This document shows positions 50,878 through 61,712 of a stretch of DNA of 64,000 nt, in pieces. A program made the translations under genes and the position numbers. Every line of letters starts with the position of its first letter. The first letter of the stretch is position 1. The stretch is from positions 116,107 to 180,106 of the forward strand of contig CAKRQV010000006.1 in assembly GCA_934394565.1 (NCBI GenBank), in the 5' to 3' direction. The notes below the pieces were generated by a model. That model saw nothing but the letters and a program-made list of their open reading frames with translations, was not told the origin of the DNA and ran no database searches. The stretch comes from an uncultured Lachnospiraceae bacterium (GTDB taxonomy: Bacteria; Bacillota; Clostridia; Lachnospirales; Lachnospiraceae).

Positions 50878-53214
50878 CTACTTGACAACCACCTTCACCA
50901 TCCGGGTAGCTGCTGCGTAATCTTTGTTTTCTTTGGCTGTTACAGTAATCAGATATGTACCCTTTGGTGCATTCTTTTTCACTGTAACTTTACCTTTTTT
51001 GCTGACAGAAATGAATCTCCATCCATTCTCCGGTACACTGGTTACACGGTAAGCAAGACCCGCTTTGGCTTTTGCTTTGAGCGAATAGGACTTGTTCCCC
51101 TTTTTCAGCTGCTTCGTCTTATAGGTCATCTTTGCCTTTTTAACGCTGATCTTCTGTGTATTCTTTGTGACATTGATCTGGACAATACGCTCCGCAGCGT
51201 TAATGTTGTCCGTACCGGCTGCCGTTACAGCGATCTCGTATACACCGCCCGGTGCTTTCTTTTTCAGGGTAACTTTACCGTTTCTGTCCACAGTAATATA
51301 TTTCCAGCCACCGGCCGGTGCTTTTGTCACACGATAGGACACAGCGCCCTGGCCACTGCCGTAAATACCGAAGCTGTACGCTTTCTTTTTCAGCGCACTC
51401 ATCTTATAGTTCTTTACAGCCACCGCAGTATTGACCGCCTGATCCGCTTTTGCGATGCTCCATGTCAGCGTCAGGGTGCGGCTTGTACCGTCCGGCCATA
51501 AGTAATCGTCTGCCGGGGCTGCCCATGCCGTGTATGTACCGGCATTTACGGCACTGGTCGTACCGGCCAGCGTATAGCCATTGCCGGCTGCCACACCTTC
51601 CTGCCATCCACCGTTGTATGTGCGGTTTACAGCGGACGGAACGCTGGCGGTTTTGTATTCTCTGGGGGTTGTTACCAGTTTATTGGCATCATATTTACTC
51701 TCAACTTCACCGCCCCAGCGTGTACTGACAGCCTTAACCGTATAATAATATGTCACCTGAGGCTGTGCGCTGTTATCGGTATATGAAGTTCCTGTTACAA
51801 CAGCCACTTGTCCCCATCCTGTACCTGGTGTACGCCGGTATACAATATATCGCTGTGCATAAGCATAGGCATTCCAGCTCACCTGTACACTGCGGCTGGA
51901 TACGGCATTTACTGACATCGTCGGCATACCGTCCATAAATGCTTTTTTCAGAGAAGCAAGCACCGTTACCTGACAGGTAGCTGTCTTTCCGTTATCCGTT
52001 GTCGCCGTGATGACAGCCGTTCCTGTTCCACACGGTTTTACCAGTCCATTTGCAGTCACACTGGCTACACTGGCATCACTGGATGTCCATGTCACATCGG
52101 CAGTACTTCCGCCCGGAAGCAATACATAGCTCAGCTGCTCGGCAGCCTCATCTACATGCAAGGTCATACTGCTTTTATTTAACTGTACACTCTGGACAAT
52201 CGTTTTGGACGTTACTGTGGTTTTTGCTTCATACTGTCCATCGAGTCTGACTGTGATCACCGCACTTCCTGCACCTACAGCTGTGACTTTACCTTTCTGA
52301 TCTACCTTGGCTACCTTTTCATTACTGGAAGTCCAGAATTCACTCTTTGCCCTTGCATAGACCGGCACCGTCTGATACGACAGCTTTGCAGTCTCACCTG
52401 TTATCATATCTATTGCGGTATTTTTCATACTCACACCGGTTACATCCGTGGACGGCAGACTGTTTTTGACTTTATTTAACAGTGCAATACTACTATTCAC
52501 TGCCATTTCAGACGCATTGATCGTTTCCATTACCTGTTTTGCGTTGCTGTATGCCGTTTCAAAACTCTCACCTGCAGTCTTCCACCATTCGATATTGCTG
52601 TTAATTTCTGCCATGAGCCGCACCAGCTCTGTCTTATCTGCCAACGGTGTATTATTATAATAGTACTCGCTCTTATTCATCGGATTATAGCCGAAAACAT
52701 CTGCACCATTACTTAATGTAAACATCACACGTACTACATCGTTGTCTTTTGCCGCCACGCTCGACATTCCCAGTACATAGGCATTGTTGACCGTATACAT
52801 CCATCCGGCTTCCTGGGAATAATCAAACTCACATAATGCATTTCCCGCACTCTTTTTCCCCGTGAGTTCAATACCCTTCTTATTCAATATGCAGTTCTTT
52901 ACAATTTCCGGTACAGCCACTGTACAGTTGGCATTTTCCATGCCTTGCATATAATATCCCCACTGGCTGTTTGGATTTGCTATAACCTTGTGTCCATACT
53001 GCTCCAAAGCCCGGGGAATTATTGCAGAATACATCTCTCCCTCTGTAAATTCGACTTGCTGTGGTTCTACAATAAATCCGCCACCCAGAACGAATCGCTC
53101 CACACTCAGGGAAATCGTACCTGCCAGCACGGATTGTCTGCCGGCACACAGCATGCCTAATGCCAGTGCCATACCCAACAGTGTTTTTTTCATCCACTTC
53201 CTTGCGCTCTTCAT
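50878..53214 (-). CDS. Exported DUF4430 (transcobalamin-like) protein with Big_2 and FN3 domains
   Basis: The 778-residue protein has a signal peptide (about residues 1-31, ending SVLAG). Residues 40-185 look like DUF4430, the transcobalamin C-terminal-like domain: EAGWMYTVNNAYV and KDNDVVRVMFTL. A helical linker, two Big_2 Ig-like domains (about 255-415), one FN3 domain (425-515) and a YDG-like Ig domain follow. Two 75-residue C-terminal repeats (GWKYITVDRNGKVTLKKKAPGG and GWRFISVSKKGKVTVKKNAPKG in pieces) end the chain. No LPXTG or membrane anchor is seen. AGGAGGG precedes ATG 53214. It is last in the operon, 22 bases after its neighbour, and likely binds a corrinoid or presents another subunit. 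Confidence 0.8.
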   Translation of the reverse strand: MKSARKWMKKTLLGMALALGMLCAGRQSVLAGTISLSVERFVLGGGFIVEPQQVEFTEGEMYSAIIPRALEQYGHKVIANPNSQWGYYMQGMENANCTVAVPEIVKNCILNKKGIELTGKKSAGNALCEFDYSQEAGWMYTVNNAYVLGMSSVAAKDNDVVRVMFTLSNGADVFGYNPMNKSEYYYNNTPLADKTELVRLMAEINSNIEWWKTAGESFETAYSNAKQVMETINASEMAVNSSIALLNKVKNSLPSTDVTGVSMKNTAIDMITGETAKLSYQTVPVYARAKSEFWTSSNEKVAKVDQKGKVTAVGAGSAVITVRLDGQYEAKTTVTSKTIVQSVQLNKSSMTLHVDEAAEQLSYVLLPGGSTADVTWTSSDASVASVTANGLVKPCGTGTAVITATTDNGKTATCQVTVLASLKKAFMDGMPTMSVNAVSSRSVQVSWNAYAYAQRYIVYRRTPGTGWGQVAVVTGTSYTDNSAQPQVTYYYTVKAVSTRWGGEVESKYDANKLVTTPREYKTASVPSAVNRTYNGGWQEGVAAGNGYTLAGTTSAVNAGTYTAWAAPADDYLWPDGTSRTLTLTWSIAKADQAVNTAVAVKNYKMSALKKKAYSFGIYGSGQGAVSYRVTKAPAGGWKYITVDRNGKVTLKKKAPGGVYEIAVTAAGTDNINAAERIVQINVTKNTQKISVKKAKMTYKTKQLKKGNKSYSLKAKAKAGLAYRVTSVPENGWRFISVSKKGKVTVKKNAPKGTYLITVTAKENKDYAAATRMVKVVVK

Positions 53215-53236
53215 ATTGTCCCTCCTTTATTCTTTT

Positions 53237-55939
53237 TCATCGCTGAAAATTCTTTTTCTTCCTATATATAAAGATTCCGGCTATCACTACAGCCACAAGC
53301 AAAACAGCTGCACCGATCACTGCCAGGCTTGTGCGCTGACTGTTAATCTGTTGCTTTCCTTCATCCATGGCTGCAGCTTTAGACTCTGCCGTTTCTTCAC
53401 CGGTCTGGCTTTCTGTCACGGCACTTTCCGGACTTTCGGCCTCTTCCACTGCACTGAGATCGGACAGCGTCAGTTTTTCTCCGGATGCATCTTCATTCTC
53501 CACATAATCCTCCGGTTCAAATGCCCAGCCGTCACTGCTCTCACCATCTGTCGTCGTGCCGTCAGCAAGCGTCAGCTTCTTTCCGGAATTTCCGGACAGC
53601 GTCAGCTTCTTACCGGATGTGCCTCCGGTTAATTTCAGTCTTTTCCCCTTATACGTCAGCTTACGTTTTGTATTTGTCGTAGTGTTTGTTTTCTTATCTG
53701 TATCCTTTTTTGTATCGTCCTTTTTGGTATCATCCTTTTTGATCGCATCCTGCTTTTTATCGTCATTTTTGATAGTATCTTTCTTCGTATCATCATCCTT
53801 ATTTTCCAGCCCTGTACCTTTGCCGTCACCGCTGTCACCCTTGGTCAGCTGAATATCCGACATATCATACAGTGACGTTTTACCGTCCAGCAGCCGCTGA
53901 TAAGCAGTCAGTGCATAATAAGCCTGTTCCGTTGCCATACCATTGACTTCACCTGCAGCTCCTCCGCCATTATTTGAAGCCCCGGCTTTCACATGCATGA
54001 AACCACTGCCGGAGATATGATATGTCAGCAGATTTTCTACAGTCCAGCTGCCACCCTTGACAAAACGGGCATCCTGCATGGGATCAATACCCAGTGCACA
54101 TAATGCCGTCAGAACCTGTGCTGTTGATTCCGAGGTTGCTATCCCCATCGTAGCATACCCGCCATCCTGCTGCTGCAACGTACTCAAAGCTTCCAGGGCC
54201 CGGTCAATGGCTGCCGTTACCTTTTCATATCCTTTTACCTGATAATACGGTGCAAGTGCCTGCAAAGCCATACCCGTCAGATCGGAATCCGGAGCATCGC
54301 CGGACATGGTCCAGCCGCCTTTGGACGTTTCTTTGCTGAGAATATAGTCGATCAGCCCCTGCTCTGTTGTCTGCGTCTTTACACCGGATACCGTCGGGAT
54401 TGTATACGCCGGATTTGTATTCAGTGCAATCAGCGCCCAGATCGGTCCGTTTGTTCCCTGTGCTTTCACCGTATCAAAGTCTGCCAGAGGCTCAAACAGA
54501 TTATATCCTGCAATATTCCGGGCATCCTTGCCCATGGCTGTCATAACAATAATTGCCTTGGAATATTCCGTATATTTTACTGTGTTGGTCAGCTTGCCCT
54601 TATTTTCTGCCAGATAGTTGGCCACATGGTTATAATAGGTAGTAAAGTAACTGCTGTTTTTATCCAGCCCGCTTCTGGCCAGCCCCAGGGCAAACCATTC
54701 ACTGCCGATGGTTGGATTTTTATCGGTTTTCAGCATATACTCCCTTGTTTCTTTTAATATGCTGTCCACCGATACCGGAAGCGCATGTGCTCCCTGCACC
54801 ACCGTCACCGTGCAGCTTGCACACATCTGCGTACCCGTCACTGTCGCTGTAATATGTGCCGTACCTTCTTTCAGCGCGGTTACCTGACCGGCACCGTCCA
54901 CAGTAGCTACCGCTGTATTATCACTGCTCCAGATCAGCTGATATGTCTGCGTCGTATGCTCCGGCACAGTATGTACTGCCAGCTGCTGTCTCTGACCGGC
55001 ATTTATGGAAATATCTGCATCCATGGTAATCCCCGTCAACAGCACCGGTGTATCAATAACAAAGACATTTTCCAACGGATATATCATTTCCGCCGAAAGC
55101 ATATCTCCCTTTCTCACTGCCCCCAGATCACTGAGTTCTCCATCTGCATAACATACCACTCTGGCATTTTCTAACTGGTCATATCCAGACGGCACAGGAA
55201 ATGTCAGTGAAGCCATATCTTTCTGCGTATAGGATGAATTTTCCCGCACATCTGTATAGGTAATATCTTTGCCATATACAATCTTTGGCGTACACCCCGG
55301 ATATCGCTTTTTCGCTGCATCCAGCACCTTATCCGCCAGCGCCGTATCACTGACCTGTACTGCAGCATACCAGTCCAGACCAGATACCGTAATACCGTCT
55401 TTTGTCTGTATCTTTTTCTGAATCCGTTCCCTTACCGTTTTCAGATCTTTTACCGTCGCATCCGGCACTTTTGCTTTTTCATCTTTTGTCAGCTTGTCAT
55501 AGGCATCGGAAGCTGTGAAAAAATCCTGTATGGTCTGTGAAGCTATATCCGGATCGGTCTGTTTTACTGCCTTTGCCACAGCGTCTTCAATCTGTTGCAA
55601 TTCATCCTGTGCCTCGCCGGACTGGGCCTCCGTATTCTTGCTTTCTGCTTTATTCTCTGCCTTTTTATCATCGGATGTTTTTTCCTTTTTGGAAGCTTCC
55701 TCATCCTTCGTCTGGGTCTGCTCTGCTTTATCCTGTTTATCCTCTTGGGTCTGTCCGTTTTCTTCTTTTTTGTCCGGTTCATCCTCCGCAATTGCTTTAT
55801 CCGGCTGATTTTCTTCCACAACACTCTGTACCTGAAGCTCTGCTGCTACTGACTGTACTTCTGACGCATACGCTGTCACCGGCACAGTCATTACCAGACA
55901 CAGACTCATCAGAAACACTGTTACTGTCTTCCTCTTCAT
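53237..55939 (-). CDS. Membrane-anchored protein with intrinsic-factor-like alpha/alpha toroid
   Basis: The 900-residue protein has a signal peptide (1-26), a Glu/Lys/Gln-rich stretch (40-115), a helical and beta region (115-295), a Big_2 domain (299-382) and an alpha/alpha toroid (about 390-695). The toroid shows GGWTMSGDAPDSDLTGMALQ, QDGGYATMGIATSESTAQVL and EVNGMATEQAYYALTAYQR, the prenyltransferase-like repeats also used by intrinsic factor and transcobalamin. A Lys/Asp/Thr linker, KKLTL repeats (near 770-810) and a C-terminal membrane segment with RKKK hold it to the cell. ATG 55939 follows GGAGGAAG. Corrinoid binding is inferred from fold, neighbours and riboswitch. Confidence 0.78.
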   Translation of the reverse strand: MKRKTVTVFLMSLCLVMTVPVTAYASEVQSVAAELQVQSVVEENQPDKAIAEDEPDKKEENGQTQEDKQDKAEQTQTKDEEASKKEKTSDDKKAENKAESKNTEAQSGEAQDELQQIEDAVAKAVKQTDPDIASQTIQDFFTASDAYDKLTKDEKAKVPDATVKDLKTVRERIQKKIQTKDGITVSGLDWYAAVQVSDTALADKVLDAAKKRYPGCTPKIVYGKDITYTDVRENSSYTQKDMASLTFPVPSGYDQLENARVVCYADGELSDLGAVRKGDMLSAEMIYPLENVFVIDTPVLLTGITMDADISINAGQRQQLAVHTVPEHTTQTYQLIWSSDNTAVATVDGAGQVTALKEGTAHITATVTGTQMCASCTVTVVQGAHALPVSVDSILKETREYMLKTDKNPTIGSEWFALGLARSGLDKNSSYFTTYYNHVANYLAENKGKLTNTVKYTEYSKAIIVMTAMGKDARNIAGYNLFEPLADFDTVKAQGTNGPIWALIALNTNPAYTIPTVSGVKTQTTEQGLIDYILSKETSKGGWTMSGDAPDSDLTGMALQALAPYYQVKGYEKVTAAIDRALEALSTLQQQDGGYATMGIATSESTAQVLTALCALGIDPMQDARFVKGGSWTVENLLTYHISGSGFMHVKAGASNNGGGAAGEVNGMATEQAYYALTAYQRLLDGKTSLYDMSDIQLTKGDSGDGKGTGLENKDDDTKKDTIKNDDKKQDAIKKDDTKKDDTKKDTDKKTNTTTNTKRKLTYKGKRLKLTGGTSGKKLTLSGNSGKKLTLADGTTTDGESSDGWAFEPEDYVENEDASGEKLTLSDLSAVEEAESPESAVTESQTGEETAESKAAAMDEGKQQINSQRTSLAVIGAAVLLVAVVIAGIFIYRKKKNFQR

Positions 55940-55977
55940 GCTATCTTCCTCCACATATAAACCTTTGTTTTTTTACC

Positions 55978-56093
55978 GTATCCTGTCAGCACAGAAGCAT
56001 CCCTTTTTTTACCAAAATGCCCCTCTGTTCACAGGATACCTTCCCGGGGCGTGACTTCGGGGAAATCCCCGAAGCCCGCCCGTTGCCGGGAAG
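55978..56093. other. Structured gap between two surface-protein genes
   Basis: GTATCCTGT (55978-55986) pairs with ACAGGATAC (56031-56039). Next, CTTCCCGG (56040-56047) pairs with CCGGGAAG (56086-56093) around a 9-bp stem CTTCGGGGA/TCCCCGAAG (56055-56074). The second part is far richer in GC than the area. It lies in the 186-base gap ahead of the toroid gene and could be an RNA processing or attenuation site that sets subunit ratios. Confidence 0.6.
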
Positions 56094-56125
56094 CTCTCCT
56101 GTTTACCGGATTCTCTGATCCATCC

Positions 56126-59100
56126 TTACTTTGCTTTTACTGCTTTGACGACAGAGAAGTTACCATATACTCTCTTGCCGCCAACCTTACGGTATGCACG
56201 GATCCGGTAATAGTAGGTCTGTCCTTTTTTCAGCTTCGTATTGGTGTAGCTGGTTTTTCGACGGCTGACACTGTTGATGCAGGTGAATCCACCATCTCTT
56301 CTGTCCGAACGATAGAGCAGATATCCACTGGCTCCACTGACCTTCTTCCACTTCAACGTAGCTTTCTGGTTTCCGGCTGTCAGCTTTGTGAATTTCACTC
56401 TGCCCGGCACAGCCTTGGTGCTGACTACACTGCTGTAGTCCATATACTGCTTTTTGTTTTTCACCGTCTTATACGGGCGAAGCTTGTAATAGTAAGTCTT
56501 TCCTGTAGTACGTTTCTTATCAGTGAAAGATGTCGTCTTACCCTTCTTGATCGTCTTGATCGCTTTGTACTTGCCATTGGCGCTGTTTGCCCGGTAAACC
56601 ACATAACCGCTGGCTTTGCTGACCTTCTTCCAGGACAGCTTAATACTGCTGACTCCTGCAGATGTGGCATTCAGACTGGTATAGTCTTTAACTGCCGGTG
56701 TATTATTGTTATCCGGCATTGTGTTGCTATTATCCGGCTGCGGTGCTGCCGGTGTGGTCACTGCTGCGCCGTTTTCGTCATACGCACTGGATACGCTCTG
56801 ACCCCAGCGGGAGCTTAATGCCACTACCGTGTAGCTGTAAGCTGTCGATCCGGCTGCAGTCTGATCCACATACTGTAAAGCTGTCGTATTGCCAAGCTTT
56901 GTCCACTCGCCTCCGGCTGTCTTTCTGTAGACATCGTAGGACTGTGCATACTGGTATGTATTCCAGCTGACCGTTACGCTGTTGTAAGCTGTAGCTGCGG
57001 CTGTCACGGCCGGTTTACCCTGACGGAAGGTATTGATCTCCGCTGTCATGGTATTCAGTACATTGTTGGTAGCCGTTACCTTGCTGAGCATACGGACATA
57101 GCTCTGGGCATTGGCATTCAGCGCATTATACTTGTCAGCGATCATCTGCAGATCACTGCGTACAGCTTCTATATTGTCGAGATTCAGACTGGTCGGCAGG
57201 TTTTTGATGTACTCTGTCACTTCTGCAGCGGCTTTTTCATCCTTCTGTACCTGTTCATCCTGTTTCTTTAATGCATCCAGCATCGCTGTAATTGTGGATG
57301 CATCCTCTGCATTTTTGATAATATCCTTCTGTGCATCGGTCAGATCGTCATATGCTTTGATGGTCTGGCGGATGATGGCGATATCGCTTCGGGATACCTC
57401 TTTATCCTTGTAGGTATCGTAAACCTCGGTCAGTTCGCTGACATACTGGCTGGCTGCTGCTTCATCCCTGATCTTTTCTGCTGCTTTATCCAGCTCATCC
57501 TGTGTTGTCTTGTACTGGTTCTCATAACCCTCTACAGCTTTTGCAAGATCTGCAAGAGTATTCAGATTTGTAACCGTTCCTGCTCCCAGATCTTCATCCA
57601 GTGCTGCTCTCTGCTCATCTGTCAGCTTGTCAACAACAGCCTTTGCCTGTGCTACCTGGGCTGCAACTTTCGCGATATCTTTCTTATCCGCTTTTGTCGG
57701 ATCATAATCCTCAGCCTTCGGGAAACCTTCTGCACTTAACAGCTTCTCCGCCTGTACATAATTACCTGTGGCGATCTTCGCTGCTGTATCCTGATCTGCT
57801 ATCTTCTGATCATAGTCTTTGATCTTCTGGATATACTCTTCCGCTGTTTCCAGATCCTTCATATTGGTAACGATCGCCTGCTTGTCCTTTGTCAGCTCAT
57901 CAGCCAGGCCACGGATATTGACAACAACATAGGTGTACTCATTCCAGATTCCATACAGTGCATTCGCATCCATATCTGCACTGGACTTTGAAAGCGGATC
58001 TTTCAGCTGGTTAATAGCTGCGATTACCTCTTTGACATCCTCATCCATCGACTGATAGGTCTCTTCTGCTTTCTTGAGTGTATCCAGATTGGTGACTAAG
58101 GCTTTGGCGCCTTCTGCCAGATTATCGTATGCACTGCGTGCCGTTACGATCTGCTCGTATTTAGTCTCGTAGTTATCCAGCGTTATCTCACCGATGGCAT
58201 CGATCATCTGGGTGACTTCTGCTGCTGCCTTGATATTTCCGATCTGCTGCTCTGCTGCCTGCAGTTTGTCATAATTCGTCACAGCTGCTTTTTCTGCATC
58301 AGACAGCGCATCGTAGGCTGCTCTGGCAGCTGCGATAGCTGCTTCATTCTCCAGCGTTACCTGCTCTGCTGCAGGTAATGTGTCGATCTGCTCACTGACA
58401 GCTGTTGCTTTATCCTTCAGCTGTGCCAGCTGGGCAAGGAGGTCTGCGAGCTTGCTGTAATTGTATACACCGGCTTTTTCTGCTTCTTCCAGGGCATCAT
58501 ACAGGGCTTTTGCCTGCTGGATAGCGGCTTCAGCCTCGGTGGTGGCTGTTTCCGGGAGATTGTCGATAGCTTCAATTACCGGAAGTACTGTCTGCAGCTT
58601 TTCATACGCATCCTGTAATACATCCGCTTTCGTTACATAGCCACGCATTCTTTCCTGATATGCTTCATCCTGTCCCGCACCAAGGGCATCATATGCTTTT
58701 TTAGCTTTGATAACAGCTTCTGCATTGTCAAATACATTTTCTGTATTTTCAACAATCGCAATATCTGCATTTACAGCATCTATTGCTGCATTATCGTCCA
58801 TGCTTCTAAGCATACGAACATCCGGTTTATTTACTGCTTCCGGACTTACCTTTGCAATGGCTTCATAAAGGTCATAATACTGTTTACCAATGCCATATAC
58901 ACTGCTGGCCCCGTCATATGCCCCTTTTGCAGTCTGATAAGTTGTATATACAGCTTTCAGTTGTTCATCCTCTGTATCAGCCGTTATTCCCATTGTGCTG
59001 ATCATACTCCGACCAACCTCCAAAAGGGCACTATACTTATCCTTTGTCAGCTTACAATTTGTCCATACATTGCCACCATTAACGATATCACCAAGACCAA

Positions 59101-61603
59101 TAATCAGATCTTTTGAAAATGACGGTTCATCCTCTGACGATATATTGTATTTAAATTTACCGTCGGCTGTTAAATAACGGTTCTTAATAACTTGCAACGG
59201 TGTTCCCGTATCACTGATGCCAAATACCTTTTCGACATCTACACCTGCTGCTGCCATGCCCTCCAGTACACAACCATGAGAAATTGTATTCGGAAGCTTG
59301 TACTCTTTATTAAAGAACATACCAGCATCAGCGCCTTCTGTAATCAAAGAATCGCGGAAGGATTCTACCAGTTCTGCCAACTCAGTAGGCTCTACCAAAT
59401 CTGCGACTGCAGCAAGCGCCCATCCCTTCATATCCAGAGTAAAGGTCTTTGATGCCGCCTGTTTCACAACTTCATCAACCAATTTCTGCGGAATCTCCGC
59501 ACCTGCAGCTTTTAACCCCCAAAGCGCCCAAATATAAGACGCAAACGGTCCTTCCGGCTTATCGATCAATGCCTGTACCAGATTATTTCCCTTATCATCC
59601 GTATAGCTATAAGGATTTTCTCCAATCATGACAAGTTCCATGATTACAGCACCATAGTCGGTTGCCTGCTTGAAAGTATGGGTCGTCACATCATATACTA
59701 CAGCTCCGGTCAAATCACTATTTGTCGCACATGCTTTATACACGCCCCAGTAATCATATAGTAATTTTTTTTGTTCTTCAGCACTCCGTTTTGACCATCC
59801 TGCATCCAGCAATTCCTTTGCTTCAGCTTTTGTCTGATCGGAGATTGTAAAATATGGCATATCTTTTCCATTGAATCGGTGGATAAACAGATATTCCTTA
59901 TTTGTAGTACCATCTAATGCAGTCACAACAACCCTGGTAATAGCATCCGCTGTTACACTCACTGTCTGACCAGCTTCTACCTTCTGTCCATCAACAGTCA
60001 CTGTTGCTCCAGCAGATACCTCAAAAGAACTAAAGTCAATCTTTTTATCACTGTTCTCTACGTCCAAATAGAAAGAAGTTTCTCCTGCCTTTAGCTGTGT
60101 GTCGAGATTTGCAACAGAAGCATTGTCAATCGCTACATTTTTCAGATCACATTCAGATGATGATTTTTCTACTTCAATCTCATAGGTTTTTTCCGTTCCA
60201 TCCTCTGCTGTAACCTGTACTTTGATTACCTTATTCCCTGCTTCGTTAGTTTCTATAGACTCATCTGCAAGATTTACACCATAATAAAATCCACAACGAT
60301 CACATCCATCCTGTAATGAACCGCCTTCGGATTTTTCATTTCCCAAAACATTTACGGAGGCTAAAGAATCTTTCGTAAGCACGCCGAGGTATAAAGTTTT
60401 ATTTTCTGTACCCGCAGGCACAATCATACGATAACCAGTATCTGATGAATACACCTTATATTCTGTTGGATAATCGCCTCTTTTTATCATACCTGCATAG
60501 GCTCTTACTTCAGAAAGTTCGCAATTTGAACTTTTAGCGGTTTGCGTCTCTGATGTTTTGCCATCCCAATATATAATGTACGGAATACAATCCACATTTA
60601 TAAGAGCATCATATGAATTGCTTCTATACATTTTTGTCTTCTGCTTCGTTATTGGAAGCTCAATAGTATCAAACAAATTGACAAATGGAGATGTGGTCTT
60701 ATCCATATTCGTTGCTGGTGCTCCATACACAGCATACAACTCTATAATATTAAGTCCTTTTTTCAAACTATACGTTGGTGTAGTATATTTTCCAGTATAT
60801 TCCTCATTTAACGCATTAAATCGAACCAGTTTATTATTATAGCTCACATAATTTTCACCAAATGCAAGCCAACTGGTTTTATCCATATTAAATTCATCAA
60901 GCTCTCCAGGAAATTTTTCTCTTGAAGGCATTGTTCTGCTTAAAGAGAAACTAATTTTATGAATTTCCTTACCAAGTTCAGTCACATGATATTTATCAGT
61001 TCCGCTACCAAAATCGCTTTTTAAGCTGTCACCGTCCAGTGTCTCCCCTTTTTCTGTATCATTTACAGCAACATAATTTATACCACCTGAAGTTGCACTT
61101 TGTATATCTCCAGTTTTTACATTTTGAAGTAAAATAATATCTTTCGTAGTGCCATCTTTCTCTGTTACAGTAACAGTAAATCTAACTGCACCATAAAACC
61201 CAAGTCCATCCCATGGTAAATTATCTGAGTCTTTAGGATCGTATGTAATTTTATAATTTTTTGTTTCCCCGGTTGTTGTCGGATATGTGATTTTCATATT
61301 GAAAATATCCCACACATCATAGGAAGATGTTACCTTCTCAATTTTCGCATCTTTATCTATTTCACCATACAGATAGAACCCCTCATTACCAACCATAGGA
61401 CCAGGGGCTTCAGTTGTTATATACATATCATTTCTATTTTCATTTTTTACAAATTCATATTTTGAATTTTTTTTGCTATTATTATAGTATGCTGAAAAAG
61501 TTGTCACATTGTCTGCCCTAACAGGTATTATCCAGCATACAAACAGCAGGAAAAACAGTATTATGAAACTCGCATAATACTTATGTTCTCTTTTTTCTCG
61601 CAT
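56126..61603 (-). CDS. Giant exported surface protein: beta domains, alpha/alpha toroid, helical repeats, FN3
   Basis: The 1825-residue protein begins with a signal or signal-anchor (HKYYASFIILFFLLFVCWII). Rough order: beta-rich domains (30-400), cadherin-like beta-sandwiches (420-590), an alpha/alpha toroid (about 600-870; DYWGVYKACATNSDLTGAVVYD, FASYIWALWGLKAAGAEIP and TLDMKGWALAAVADL), about eight ~70-residue helical repeats (880-1560; each with AIxxAxxAYDALSDAEKAAV-like helices), and two or three FN3 domains at the end. ATG 61603 follows AAGGGAG. The toroid matches the type in the next gene. Repeats probably act as a stalk. No wall-sorting signal is seen, so how it stays at the surface is unclear. 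Confidence 0.78.
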   Translation of the reverse strand: MREKREHKYYASFIILFFLLFVCWIIPVRADNVTTFSAYYNNSKKNSKYEFVKNENRNDMYITTEAPGPMVGNEGFYLYGEIDKDAKIEKVTSSYDVWDIFNMKITYPTTTGETKNYKITYDPKDSDNLPWDGLGFYGAVRFTVTVTEKDGTTKDIILLQNVKTGDIQSATSGGINYVAVNDTEKGETLDGDSLKSDFGSGTDKYHVTELGKEIHKISFSLSRTMPSREKFPGELDEFNMDKTSWLAFGENYVSYNNKLVRFNALNEEYTGKYTTPTYSLKKGLNIIELYAVYGAPATNMDKTTSPFVNLFDTIELPITKQKTKMYRSNSYDALINVDCIPYIIYWDGKTSETQTAKSSNCELSEVRAYAGMIKRGDYPTEYKVYSSDTGYRMIVPAGTENKTLYLGVLTKDSLASVNVLGNEKSEGGSLQDGCDRCGFYYGVNLADESIETNEAGNKVIKVQVTAEDGTEKTYEIEVEKSSSECDLKNVAIDNASVANLDTQLKAGETSFYLDVENSDKKIDFSSFEVSAGATVTVDGQKVEAGQTVSVTADAITRVVVTALDGTTNKEYLFIHRFNGKDMPYFTISDQTKAEAKELLDAGWSKRSAEEQKKLLYDYWGVYKACATNSDLTGAVVYDVTTHTFKQATDYGAVIMELVMIGENPYSYTDDKGNNLVQALIDKPEGPFASYIWALWGLKAAGAEIPQKLVDEVVKQAASKTFTLDMKGWALAAVADLVEPTELAELVESFRDSLITEGADAGMFFNKEYKLPNTISHGCVLEGMAAAGVDVEKVFGISDTGTPLQVIKNRYLTADGKFKYNISSEDEPSFSKDLIIGLGDIVNGGNVWTNCKLTKDKYSALLEVGRSMISTMGITADTEDEQLKAVYTTYQTAKGAYDGASSVYGIGKQYYDLYEAIAKVSPEAVNKPDVRMLRSMDDNAAIDAVNADIAIVENTENVFDNAEAVIKAKKAYDALGAGQDEAYQERMRGYVTKADVLQDAYEKLQTVLPVIEAIDNLPETATTEAEAAIQQAKALYDALEEAEKAGVYNYSKLADLLAQLAQLKDKATAVSEQIDTLPAAEQVTLENEAAIAAARAAYDALSDAEKAAVTNYDKLQAAEQQIGNIKAAAEVTQMIDAIGEITLDNYETKYEQIVTARSAYDNLAEGAKALVTNLDTLKKAEETYQSMDEDVKEVIAAINQLKDPLSKSSADMDANALYGIWNEYTYVVVNIRGLADELTKDKQAIVTNMKDLETAEEYIQKIKDYDQKIADQDTAAKIATGNYVQAEKLLSAEGFPKAEDYDPTKADKKDIAKVAAQVAQAKAVVDKLTDEQRAALDEDLGAGTVTNLNTLADLAKAVEGYENQYKTTQDELDKAAEKIRDEAAASQYVSELTEVYDTYKDKEVSRSDIAIIRQTIKAYDDLTDAQKDIIKNAEDASTITAMLDALKKQDEQVQKDEKAAAEVTEYIKNLPTSLNLDNIEAVRSDLQMIADKYNALNANAQSYVRMLSKVTATNNVLNTMTAEINTFRQGKPAVTAAATAYNSVTVSWNTYQYAQSYDVYRKTAGGEWTKLGNTTALQYVDQTAAGSTAYSYTVVALSSRWGQSVSSAYDENGAAVTTPAAPQPDNSNTMPDNNNTPAVKDYTSLNATSAGVSSIKLSWKKVSKASGYVVYRANSANGKYKAIKTIKKGKTTSFTDKKRTTGKTYYYKLRPYKTVKNKKQYMDYSSVVSTKAVPGRVKFTKLTAGNQKATLKWKKVSGASGYLLYRSDRRDGGFTCINSVSRRKTSYTNTKLKKGQTYYYRIRAYRKVGGKRVYGNFSVVKAVKAK

Positions 61604-61712
61604 ATTTCTCCCTTTCTTTTTAACCAACAACACAGCAAGCATTAAAACATCAATACTTGCTGTGTTGCAATTTTTATTTAGCTGTTAATTTTGATTTTTA
61701 CAAACCACACGA

